A DNA stretch of 64,000 nucleotides from Luzula sylvatica. Lineage: Eukaryota; Streptophyta; Magnoliopsida; Poales; Juncaceae. The position numbers and the translations under genes were made by a program. The first letter of the stretch is position 1. Each line of letters starts with the position of its first letter. Below the pieces are notes generated by a model. The model had not been told where the DNA came from and searched no databases. It saw nothing but the letters and a program-made list of their open reading frames with translations. This document shows, one piece after another, positions 12,851-26,200 of this stretch. Where the stretch lies: contig OX326957.1 of assembly GCA_946800325.1 (NCBI GenBank), forward strand, positions 11,947,591 to 12,011,590. Direction: 5' to 3'.

Positions 12851-14040
12851 TCCTTAACCAAATTTGATAAACTTTGGACCGTTGGATTCAGTGCAACTTG
12901 CTCTACCTACCCGTACAAGTTGCAACATGAGATCTAAAATTTTTGGACCCTTTTCCCCCACTTTTCTTCTATAGATAAGTTCCAAGATTGCTACCTTAAA
13001 TCACCATTGGCACCCTTCGGTCAATTACTCCATTCTTTTGAGATCCGATATTGGACTATTTTCCCCTCTTTTCGGTATTTCTTTCTTTATTTTTTAATGT
13101 TTAAATTAGAAATTAAGAAAACTAGATCAAATTTTCTTTGTGAATTTGTTCTATACTATGATATGTAGTTTGTGGAATTTTTGTGAAATTTTGCTTGCAT
13201 GTTTTCTATTTTTACTTTCTGAAATACTCAAATTCTGGTGCTGATTTATTTGATATGTTTGAGGAACTTATAAATATGATAATATTCCTTAATTTACATC
13301 ATTGTTTAGATCTGAATCTCTAGTTCAACATACTTTTTGAATAAATCAAATTCATGCAATTTCATATTTGATATGGATTTTACGGAATCAGCTTGTTAGG
13401 GACTAATCTGTAAATCTAGTAAAAATTCAGTTCTGGACTTTTTTGCCCTTGATTAGTCATGAATTTGTAGATCTGTGTTCAAATACAATTCTTACACTTG
13501 CTTGTATATCTAGAATTCAACTGCAATTAGAATTTTGTTTGAATACTTTGGATTGGTTTTCGATTTGATATGATTTTTTGAATACTGCTACTCAGATCTC
13601 AAAAGTGTGGAGTATTCTGTGATTTTTCAGGGACCTGTTTGTAATTTGTGATTTACTTAGTTCAAATATTGAAAATCTTTTGTCCCTACTCTCAATATGC
13701 AATTGTGAATTTTTTAGCCTAATTTGAGATTTTTATTCAAGATCTATATATTTGTGAAGTTTAATTAATGTCAAAAATAGCCTTGTGATTAATAAATTCC
13801 ATAAATTTGAAAATTGTGAATATCAAGATGAAGTTTTGATCAGTACATTCTGAAGTTTAGATCTTGATTGTGACAAAATCTCACAACTTTTGGAACAATT
13901 TTTGAATTGAAAGTTTGATTATACGCAAAATTTTCTTGGAACAAACCTTTACTCGTCCCTATACATGCAGTTGTTATAAATAGTTTTGATTAACTAATGA
14001 AATTGAATTTCTACATTTTAACGACCCTTTTTACGAATTA
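12851..14040. other. T-rich non-coding sequence abutting the unit 3 truncation
   Basis: No ORF recognised. Around 12950-13080 it looks like a transcribed leader followed by a T-rich, intron-like stretch on the plus strand, but no coding exon follows. It replaces the kinase exons expected downstream of the unit 3 coiled coil. Confidence 0.3.
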
Positions 14041-17000
14041 TCACTCTTGTACTGTGAAATCAGAGCGATTTCTCTCCTCCTTGAGTCTCTCTGCCTCTTG
14101 TATAACATTATCCCGTTCAGTTTGGACCTTTGTGTAATCTTTTTGCAGTGATTGAAGTCGTTCTTTCAAATCATGGATCTCTCGTGATGCATAATTCTGG
14201 AAAGATAATAACCATTACAATAAAAAAAATCTGAAATTGTTATTCGGTATGTTTATTGAACTAATATTCTTTGTTGGTTTAGATGGTCATATCATTCATT
14301 ACTCATGCTTATTTTGTTGTCTAATTAAATTACATTAAACCTGATTATTTTTAAATAAAAGGTGTAATGTACGATAATCAGCAGAACTGACCTGATCTTC
14401 TTGTAACATATCTCGCACGTCTTCAACTTTTTTCAATGCAATTTCTAGATTCTGGCGAGCAACCTCGGAATCGACGAAAATTTTCTCCATTATTTTCTTT
14501 TGCACATTGGCCTCTTGCTCTTTGTTCTTCATCTCTTCAATCTCTGTTTGCAATTGTTTGTTCTCCTCGATTGCATCACTCTGAAATGAAAATAAGTCAA
14601 ATCGGTTTAATTCTATACAAATACTTTATAGAATTTTTTTTGAAAACTTATGCTGCAAACTTTATCAAAATTTAAAAAATTATAATGAAAAGTAAGTGTT
14701 TGAGAACAGAGAACATAGAGAAAAGAAACAAAAAAAGCTATCAAAATAAAAAAGTAATAATGACGGACCAGTTTTTCCTGCAATTTATCATGATCTTCTT
14801 TCGGTTGATTCAATTCTTTCGACATTCTATTTTGCTCCTCTTGTAATTTTTGTGAGATCTCCTCTATTTTTTCATTTGACTGCGGTTTCTCTATTAGTAG
14901 GCCTTTGTATTCCTTTGAAAGACGACGTCGTTCTATTTTCTGTTGATGCATATCGTTTTCTTTTTGTAAAAGTCTGATCTCTCTTGCATCTCTGTTAGAG
15001 TAACAACAATGAAGTCAGGTGTAGTTTTATTTTGTGGCAACTCTACCTTTTTACTAAAACAATAGAATTGTGATAGCTCGAAAACGAACTATGAACTTGC
15101 TGAAGAAACTAAAAAAAAGGAAAAGAAAAGAAGAAACGAATAATTGACACTACATTTTTTACTTCGCATTTTCTTTGGTTCAATGTAGTTTGGTGCAAAT
15201 AATTGGTACCGAAGGCCTATAAAGAATCACAAAAATCTTGACTTGAATTAAAAAAGGCAAAAAAAAAAAAAAAAAAAATCAAAATATTTCGTTCATCTTA
15301 TTTACTTATTCATTATTTTTGTGCAAGTATTTTCTAACTTATATTAACTGCTGATATTAGCTCCTTAATATACCATGTCAATGCATGCATGATTGTAATT
15401 GTAAATTTATAATACCTAAGAATCAATAGTTTATATTCGTGTTTAATAAAAATAATATATACGGATCAAGTTATGTATTTTTATAAGTCGTTCAAACGGT
15501 TGTAGCTACCTAAAATGCATCAGCTTCCCGGTATCTTCGTGGAGTACCCATATCATGCATGAATTATTGGGTATGGTACCAAGATTTTCTAAAACATACC
15601 TGCAATTCAAAAGCATTATTTAATAAAACTGATAGTGCTTTAAAAATAATTAATTCTAATAGGAGGAATAATTGCATGGTTCAGATCGATTACCCTGTCC
15701 AGAAAGTACATATAACTAGCCTTTCCATTCCATGTTTAGTGATTAGCTCCAAAGTAGCACCTTCATGTAATTTTGAATGAGGTACTAACATCTCGGCTTC
15801 AAACTAAAGGAAATCATATCAAAAGGAAAAGGTAAGTTTCAACTTTCAGTAACCATCTTCAATCTTCAATAAAAAAAGGTTCCAATAACCAAAGTCATTT
15901 CCTCTAAAATGATATTTTAAATATAAGCATACATTTTATATTTTTATTAAAAAGAATATGTTTGATTTTATTTTTAGAACAGAAAACTATATTTAAGTAA
16001 AGTTGCATAATATTTGAATATAAAATATTTAAGTACAGATGTAATTTTATTTAAAAAATATACAAAATTGTGCTAAACTAAGTATACTCAGTGAGTTCAG
16101 AAAGTTAGATTTTTACTAAAAAGGTATATTAATCACGTAAAAAGATATTCAAAAGTATATTGCACATCTAAAAGGCATATTTAAATTAAGGTATAAATTA
16201 CTATTAGAAATATAATGGACGTATTTATAAAAAATATATTAGTTTAAAATATATATTTATATTAAAATAAACTATAATAGTCATAAAAAACAAGATATAT
16301 TATTCAAAAAAGGAATATCACACGTTTAAAAATTTGTATTTCAAAAAGAAATATCATAGTTAGAAAAATGTATATTAAATAATATTTCAGATGACATATT
16401 GTTATTCAAAAAGACTTCCCTCACAGATTTGTATTTATTTTTGTATTACAATGAATTATAATACACACCCCGCTAATTAAATATAAATTAGGAAAGTAAT
16501 TAATGCATTCAGTTGCTAATTAAGTCATGCGGGAAAAAGACATATCACATGTTTAAGAAATGAATATACCTTTTTTCTTTGACATCTTGGGAGGTAGTTG
16601 CTTTGAGTTGCTTTGATGAATAGGGCCTCACGATCGCCCACTGGAATATATATTTTTAATATATCTTTTCATATATAAATGATCAAAGAAATCATTCTGA
16701 TGATGCAGGACTTAAACAAACACACATTCATATATTGTCCAAAGTTTCTACTCATCATGTATAGAATCATTTATAGGTTGTAAAGAATTTCATGTAATTT
16801 ATTGAAAGAGTCAAAACAAATACAATTATCGACCTATTTGGACATTCTTTTTCTTACAAATATTGTCCATAGTTTTTATGCAAGAAAGAGTCAACTATTT
16901 AGACTTTAGAGTCAAACAAATATTGTAAATATATTGTGCAAGAAAATACAACACAAAAAATACATATTTACATAATATATTTTTAAGTATTTTATTTGCA

Positions 17001-17228
17001 TAATAGATTTTTTTAAGTCTAGTAAGTTTTTTAAAAAATCATTACTATAATAATCTCATATAATACGAACTAGAGTATATTTGTGTTTTTAATCAAACAA
17101 ATTTAATATTAAATTTTTCAGAAAAATAATAGAGTTAAAAAATAATTTCTCCATCTAAATAATTTCTTAATTTATAAACACCAATCAAGTTGAGAAAAAC
17201 AGCAAAATTCATTTAAACAACTTTTTGT

Positions 17229-17262
<34 letters not shown>

Positions 17263-20200
17263 GGATGGAAGGACATACGAGTAAAAAGGCATGTGATGAC
17301 GAGCTTTGTTTTCTCCTTTTCAAAATTTTGAAATACCCAGTCAAGAACCTTCTCTGCGTCGCTGTATTGACCCAATGCAACGAACACTTTATTCTTTTTT
17401 TGAGGATGTTGTTGTAATGTTTGTTTATGAAGGTCATCTTCATTTGGTAGATATTCCATCATTTCCATCTCTCCAACGCTTTCATCATCTCTGGAATATC
17501 AACAATTTTTTGTGTACACAAGTTAGATAAATAATTCATAGTTTTTATACAGATTAGAATATCAGCTAAGCACTTTATATTGATTTTGTGTGTAATTAGC
17601 ATATCCAAATATTATTTAAATAATATTTTCTGGGACCATATCATATTAAGGAGCTCTCCCTTGTAAAATATTATTTAAATAATATTCTCTGGGACCATTT
17701 GAATTTTGAAGCCTACTTCATTTCTTATAAAATATAATGAAACATAACGATAAAATTAATTTATTTGGAACTTTAAATATTGCATTTACCTGATAAATAC
17801 GAGTTTTTTTCGATCCGCGTGAATACCCCAAATTCTGCACGAAAAATCCACAGAATAATTTTCTACAACGCAACTACAATTCAAACATTATTTTGGGATT
17901 ATAATTTGTTAGTATCATAATTTCGTTTTTACATTTTGTAATTGAGATTGATAAAATAACTGCAAACTAGCAGGCCAGATAATTGTTGAAGTACGATTAC
18001 TAATTATAATTGTTTTGGTACCATCATAATTAAGAATACATGAAGATAGATTAACATAGATCTGGCAACACAAAATAAAATTAAAAAGGCAACAACATAG
18101 TCCCAGATTCTGTTGGTAATACGGGATTCGAATATGGATTTCTAATAGGAATTTCGAATAAACAAAAAACTCTCTCTTATAATTCTAATAGTCTCTTACA
18201 AGTCTTTCTTTCTTTTCTAATTAATATTTGATGATTTAATTGCTAACCATCCAAGCCCTATTTATAAGCTCAATAAACTTGAGATACAAGGAATTAAACA
18301 TTGCCTTAAAAACTATTTCCTAAACTAATTTCCTTATAATTAAAATCTGCCCCATAATTATTTCCTAACTTTCTTTCCTTAAAATAATCTTTCCCTAAAA
18401 TTATTTGGGCTAATTAAACTTGATAAATATATGTATGGGCTTGAGCTTATTAACAAATTCCTCCCTTAAGCTCAAGCCTATTCTTCATCCCAATCATCGT
18501 CTTCAAGTTCTCAAACAGCGCTGTCGGAAGCGGCTTCGTGAAGATGTCTGCTACCTGATCCTGGCTCGCCACATGAATCATTCGCATATCGCCTTTCTTC
18601 ACCTGCTCTCGAATGAAATGAAAACGCACATCAATGTGCTTACTCCTCTCATGATGGACCGGATTCTTTGCTAGCTCGATTGCGGATTTATTGTCGACTC
18701 GTATCTCAGTCGCATCGTGTTGCGTCATCTTCAACTCGTGCAACAAGTTCCTTAACCATGTCGCATGGCACACACACCACGATGCTGCCACGTATTCCGT
18801 CTCGCACGTCGATAGCGTCACTATTGGCTGTTTCTTCGAAAGCCACGTAAACGCAGTATCTCCCATGTAAAACACATAACCTGCTGTGCTTTTTCGATCG
18901 TCAACATCTCCACACCAATCACTGTCTGAGTAGCCCACCAGCTTGTATTCGTCCGTCCTCGAGTAATATAGCCCGAGTGATTCTGTACCTCGAATGTACC
19001 GAAGAATCATTTTTATCGCTTTCCAGTGTGAATGTCTCGGTTCCTCCATGAATCGACTCACCACCCCAACACTATACGCAATGTCGGGCCTAGTACAAGT
19101 AAGGTACCGCAAGCTCCCAACCAAACTTCGAAATTTGCTCGGATCAACTCTGTCTCCTCCCTCAAATTTAGAGAGTTTCGCACCGAGCTCCATCAGGGTC
19201 GCCACTGGGTTGCTGTCCTCCATCTTGTACCTCTTCAGGATATCCTTCGTGTATGCCTCCTGCGATACAAAAATTCCTGACTCACCTTGTTTAACTTCGA
19301 GGCCAAGGAAGTATTTCATCAGACCCAAATCTGTCATCTCGAATTCTCGCGTCATCGCTTCTTTGAATTCCTTCGCCATCTTTTCATTACTCCCCATGAA
19401 AATCAGATCATCAACATAGAGAGCAACAAACAACACATCTTTTTCCTTCTTCCTCACGTACAATGCATGCTCGTATGGGCACTGTACAAATTCGGTCTTC
19501 TTGAAGTATGTGTCGATTCGGGTATTCCATGCTCGAGGTGCCTGTTTGAGCCCGTACAACGCCTTTCTCAACTTCAACACCTTTCCTTCTTTTCCAGCTT
19601 TCACGTAACCAGGTGGTTGCTCGACATAGACTTCTTCTTCGAGCACGCCATTCAGAAATGCTGATTTCACGTCCATCTGATAGATCGGCCACTTGAATTG
19701 AGCTGCTTGAGATATGAGAAGTCGGATCGTCTCCATTCTCGCAACAGGAGCGAAAACCTCGTCGTAATCAATACCGGCCTGTTGCCGATATCCCTTCGCC
19801 ACCAATCGAGCCTTGTACCTTTCGATCTCGCCTTGAGCATTCATCTTCTTTTTGTACACCCACTTGACTCCTATGGGCCTGCATCCTTTTGGTAACTCGA
19901 CCAAGTCCCACGTCTTGTTTTTCTCGATAGCCCCAATCTCTTCATCCATCGCGGCTTGCCATTTCTTGTTTCTCACGGCTTCTTCAAAGGAAATATTCTC
20001 CGCATCTGCCAAAAGACAAACAAGATGTACCTCACTAGTTGCATCATACAACTCTCGTAAGCTCCTCGTGCGTGTCTGTCTTGGCTCGTCTTCATCAACA
20101 GGTAATTCGGGGCTAGTCGGTACAACAATTGAGGATTCTTCTTTCTCGGACTCTTCTGAATCGGCCTCCTCATTTTCCATCTCACACTTCTTATTCCAGT

Positions 20201-23200
20201 CCCATGCGCTCTTCTCATTCACATGGACATCTCGGCTCACCACAACTTTTCTTTCAATCGGGTCGTACAACTTGTATGCCTTCGTTTTCTCGTCATATCC
20301 AATGAACACGAACTTCTTGCTTTTATCATCGAGCTTCGTCCTCCTTTGATCTGGTACATGTGCATGCGCCACACTTCCGAACACCTTGAAATGCGACACC
20401 GTCGGTTTCATGCCGCTCCACGCTTCTTGAGGTGTTTTCTCGCCTAATTTCGCATGAGGACATCGATTTTGTACATACACCGCACACTGTACCGCCTCGG
20501 CCCAAAATTCTTTTGGCACTCCTTTGCTCTTCAACATCGATCGAACCATGTCGAGAATGGTCCGGTTCTTCCTCTCGGCCACACCATTTTGCTGAGGCGA
20601 GTATGGCGCAGTCAAGAATCTCTTAATCCCTTGCTCCTAACAAAAGCTCGTAAATGCGGTTGACGTGTACTCACCGCCTCTATCTGACCGCAAAGCTTTG
20701 ATGTATCGCCCGGTCATCTTCTCGACAAGCACCTTGAACCTCTTGAACACTTCGAATGCCTCGGATTTTTCCATCAAAAAATAAACCCAGGTCCTCCTAG
20801 TGTAATCATCAACGAATGTAATAAAATACCTTTTCTCACTGAACGATTTCGGTGTGATTGGACCACAAATGTCGGTGTGCACTAGCTCGAGAGGGTTTGC
20901 TGCTTCATATTTTGCCTTCTTCTGAAATGGGACTCTTGCATGTTTACCGAGTACGCAACCTTCGCAAAATCTGCTCGTGTAGTCCATATCTGGCAGACCG
21001 TGCACCATGTCCTTCTTTGCCAACTCTCGCAAGCCTCCATAGTGCAAGTGTCCAAACCGCAAATGTCAGAGCCAAGCTTTATCCTCCATGTCGACTCGTA
21101 AGCACATTCTCTGCACACTTCTCAGGTTGAGCTTGAACATTCGATTCTTTGCCATCTCAACACGCGCAACTAATTGACCTTGCTTGTCCTTCAGCTGCAT
21201 CGTTCGATCTTTCATGAAGACCGAGTATCCTTTCTCCAATAGTTGCCCCATGCTGATTATGTTGCTCTTCATCTCAGGCACGTAATAGACATTTTCGATA
21301 TGTCCTTCTTTACCATCCTTCTGATAGAATCGAATTTTACCTTTACCCTTTACTTGGACCTTTGACGCATCTCCAAATGACACGTGTCCATCGTCTAGCT
21401 CCTTCATCTCTAAGAAAAGGTGTTTGTGCCCGCACATGTGGTTGCTTGCGCCGGTGTCGAGGTACCAGATCGTATCGCTCTCCGATGTGGTGTCTTTGTG
21501 AGCCATCATGAGAACACCATCATTTGCCTCCTTCTCTACTAGGTTGGCATTTTCTTTTACCTTTTTCTCGGACCAGCACTCCTTCGCGTAGTGTCCAGGC
21601 TTGCCGCAGTTGTAACACTCGACACTTGCTCGACTCGACCAGCTTCCTCGTCCACGACCTCGTCCTCGGCCGCGCCAATTTTGCCGATTCGGTTGCTTCT
21701 TTTCTTCGGAATTATAGTTTCCGCCTCTGCCTCGACCACCAAATCGACCTCCACGGCCGCGTCCTCTTCCTCGATTGTTCTCAGCGTCCATCGCCTTGTC
21801 TTCATCTATGGTCGCCTTGACTTGCAGAGCTTCTTGGTGTGCCTCGTTCTCCTTCTTTTTCTTTCGCTGCTCGTGTGCCTCGAGTGAACCTGCCAATTCA
21901 TCAACGGTCATTTGATCTAAATCTTTTGACTCTTCAATAGCACACACCACGTTTTCGAACTTCTCGGTCAGAGATCGTAGAATCTTCTCAACAACTCTTG
22001 CGTCGGTTAGAGCTTCTCCGTTGCCCTTTAACTGATTCGCCACTGCTTGTACACGCGAGATGTAGTCGGACACTCCCTCTGATTCCTTCATCTTCATGGA
22101 CTCCAATTCGCCTCGCAAAGTCTGAAGCCTCACTTGCTTTACTCGGTCGGCACCCTTGAACACTCTCTCCAAAGTGTCCCATGCTTCCTTCGAAGTTTTC
22201 GCGCCGGCAATCTTCTGAAAACCCAACTCATCTACAGCTTGGTACAGCAGGTACATGGCGGTCTTGTCCTTCACTCGTTTATCTTTCGTTGCTTTCAACT
22301 GGTTTACCGTCTGCTCTGTTTCGGAAACCGGTTCCACGTAGCCAGTTTCGACTATCTCCCAAACATCTTGCGCACCGAGTAACGTCCGCATCCGGATACT
22401 CCATACTTCGTAATTCGTCTTCGTCAATCGCGGTAGCGGTATATGGCCAAAAACACTCCCAGAACTCGCCATCGCTCTGATGCCAATTTGTTGGTAATAC
22501 GGGATTCGAATATGGATTTCTAATAGGAATTTCGAATAAACAAAAAACTCTCTCTTATAATTCTAATAGTCTCTTACAAGTCTTTCTCTCTTTTCTAATT
22601 GATATTTGATGATTTAATTGCTAACCATCCAAGCCCTATTTATAGGCTCAATAAACTTGAGATACAAGGAATTAAACATTGCCTTAAAAACTATTTCCTA
22701 AACTAATTTCCTTATAATTAAAATCTGCCCCATAATTATTTCCTAACTTTCTTTCCTTAAAATAATCTTTCCCTAAAATTATTTGGGCTAATTAAACTTG
22801 ATAAATATATGTATGGGCTTGGGCTTATTAACAGATTCTTGTAATCATCGAACCTATCTTCCTATATCTTCTACTACGCACGAACCACACAACAAAATAA
22901 TACTCACTATAACAAAACATCACAGAACCACACACCCCAATCCACCTCGTTCCTATCGCGTGGATTTCTTTAAACATGAATGGCACCTTGAGGCTCCATG
23001 ATCGCCTCGACAACAATCTGATCATCAACAATTTTGTCGGCCAGCTCTATCATCTCACTCATTAGTCCTTCATTAATCTTTATTCCACTATTGTTGAGAA
23101 TAGAAACAACATCTCTACATTGAGAAATTCTTTTCCTTCCATCAAGTTTATTATAATAATCAATCCTTTCTTTATGTTTAATCGTTCTTGTAAGTTTATT

Positions 23201-26200
23201 AGTTGGAATGTAAGGAGACTTAACCAACCAGAAAAAAGAATTGCCATAAAAAAAGCTATTATGTTGGAAGCCCCAAATTTAGTATGCTTACAAGAATCGA
23301 AATTAAGCACTTGCAACGATACTATTCACAAAGAGATATGCGGCACAACACTATCGGGATTCGCAACTCTGGATGCAATTGGAACTACGGGTGGAATAAT
23401 CTTTGCATGGAGCGAGAACATATTCAAAAAGATAGAAGAATTCAGGTCTGAACATACTCTAACTCTTCAATTAGAATGCATGTGGGACGGTACGCAAATT
23501 CTAGTTATGGGTGTCTATGGCCCCACCAACCCAACTTCTAGAGAATTTTTCTTTAACCAACTGCACGACATCCACAACTCAAATAACCTTCCGTGGATGA
23601 TTTTGGGAGATTTTAATATAGTTTTAAACCCGCAAGAAAGAAATGGTGTTGTCTCAAATTGGAGATGCATGCTCAAATTTAGACAGCTAATACAAGATTT
23701 AGAACTTCTTGACATACAATTACAAAATAGGAAATTTACATGGGCAAATAATCGAGACATACCATCCATGGCAAGATTATATAGATTTCTCTTTACCGCT
23801 CAATGGGCGAGACTATTCCCGGATGCAAGCCAGATAGCCTTAGCCACTACGGACTCAGACCATTGTCCCATCCTATACACAGCGAAGACTTCGTTTTCGG
23901 CATCCAATATATTCAGATTTGAGAATTACTGGCTCAAAATGCCCGAACTACAAGAACTAGTAATTCAATACTGGTCCCAAAATACGGCCTCTTCACCCAC
24001 TGAATTAGCATCCAAGATGTCGCATCTAAGTAAATTTGTCAAAACATGGAGCAAAAATCGAGTAAAATCGGTACCGCTGATGCTTGGCAATTGTCGAGAT
24101 GTAATTAGATGGATGGACATAAAAATGGAAACGAGACCGCTAACGACATTGGAAAATTGGCTACACCTCTTAATAAAAAACAGGTTCAAAGAGTTATCTA
24201 ATTGGGAAGAAATTTATTGGAAACAACGAGCAAAACAACGCTGGCTAAAGCAAGGGGATGCGAACACACATTTTTTTCATCAGTTAGCATCACATAAGAA
24301 TAGGTCTACAACAATTGCGGCACTTAATGATGGAAATTCGGTGGTTAGAGACTATAAAGGGAAAGCACGCATACTGTTTAATTTCTTCAAAGATCAAATG
24401 GGCTCACAGGGTCAACACAACGGATCCAACCAAATCAATCTTCAACATATATACAGAGAAGAGACAATGGATCTAGGAGACATCAACGAACCGATAACAA
24501 TGGAAGAAATAAAAAACGCAATAAATTCTTGGGGAACGGATAAATCTCCGGGTCTGGATGGTTTCACTGCTGAATTCTTCAAATTCTTCTGGGAGACAAT
24601 GAAGCAAGATATTTTTCACACACTCAATTCAGAGGATATCCTAAACTCAGGTATGTCAGATTTAAAACAATCATATATTGCTTTAATACCCAAATCAGAT
24701 ACGCCGAAATATCCAAAGGACTTCAGACCTATCAGCCTCATACACTCTTTACAACGAATATTCTCGAAAATTCTGGCAACGCGACTAAAATATAAAATTA
24801 ATCACCTAATAAAAGGAAACCAAACTGCCTTCATCAAAGGTCGAAACATAACTAATGGTTTTGCCTATGCCCAATAAACCCTTAATTTAGCTAAATGTAC
24901 TAGAACACCTCTAGTGGCCTTCAAGGCCGATATCGCCAAAGCTTTCGATACAATTTCTTGGGATTTCATAATAAACGTTCTAACTGCAAGAGGTTTTGGA
25001 GACACCTGGATAAAATGGGTTCGGAATTCGATACTCCCGGGTTCGACAAAAAATATAGTAAATGGAGTTGCGGGAAAAACTATACACTTAAGGCGAGGAG
25101 TAAAGCAAGGAGATCATTTATCGCCATATCTATTCATTATAGCCATAGACGTACTGGCAACCTTACTTCATAACCTGGCAGCTGCAAATTTTATATCACC
25201 ACCATTGCCAATGACGAAAACATGTCTTCTCTATGCGGATGACTCCATGTTTTTCATTAAGCCAGAATCGCAACAAATAAGAAGACTAAAATTCATCCTA
25301 TTAATTTTTGGCCAAGAATCCGGACTTAAGATCAATTATCAAAAATCGGAATTCTCGGTCGTTACAAGGGATGATGTCGATCTTAACGAATTGGCCCTTG
25401 CACTTGGATGCAATTTTAAGGAGTTTCCCATGCAATATTTTGGCTTACCTCTAGCTGATAAAAAACTGAAAAAAGTACATTATCTTCCATTAATAGATAG
25501 GTTTGCAACCCGACTTTCTGAACGGAAGAAAAATCTGCTCTCCTTAGGAGGGCGACTTGTACCGTTAAACTCAGTTCTTACATCACTTTCCACATACTTT
25601 ATGTCCATCTTTCGATTACCCGCATGGCTTATCCAGGAAATCGACAAAATTCGTAGGAACTTCCTTTGGAAGGGAAATAAGGAATCTAGAACGGGATATT
25701 GCCTAGTCGCATGGGATAAACTGTGCAAACCAAAAGAACTAGGAGGTTTAGGGATTCTACATCTACAAACTTTCAACACTGCCTTGCTTACCAAATGGTT
25801 ATGGAAATTTCATACAGAAACTCCAACATATTGGATGATACTAATAAATTTTTCCACTTGGTTCTCATACATTACCAACAATCCGACTGCCAAATCGAGA
25901 TCATCCTCTTTTTGGAAAAGTATACTGATATGTTCTCCTTTCTTCTTCTGCTCGACTGAATTCAATGTTGGGAATGGAATGGGTATTGAGTTTTGGTCCT
26001 CAAAATGGGCAGGTGATATCTTAAAAAATAAATTCACAGCATTATATTCTTATGCTCGAAAACAAGCTGGATCTGTCGATAGTTTTCTTTCAAATGGAAC
26101 ATGGTCAGTTCAATTGCATGACAATCCTTCAGCGCAAGCACAAGACCAGCTTCAAAATTTAATGCAGCAAATACAAGTGATACAAACATCGCAACAAAGC

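Larger units (their letters stand above)
18111..22833 (-). mobile_element. Ty1/copia LTR retrotransposon (young, nested in LINE)
   Basis: 4723 bp with two 345-bp LTRs and a 5-bp target duplication GATTC (18106-18110 and 22834-22838). The LTRs differ at four positions, all transitions. The primer site next to the 5' LTR (22474-22486) reads TTGGCATCAGAGC on the element strand, close to the usual initiator-Met tRNA complement. A purine-rich tract AAGGGAGGAATT lies at about 18456-18467 beside the 3' LTR. Confidence 0.95.

Noticed and set aside
18668..22480. Many plus-strand ORFs of 60-165 codons
   Set aside because: Mirror images of the Copia polyprotein, which is coded on the minus strand.
22970..23227. 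Minus-strand ORF of 85 codons with a plausible-looking amino-acid composition
   Set aside because: It overlaps the start of LINE ORF2 on the other strand and shows no recognised domain. The LINE explains the sequence.
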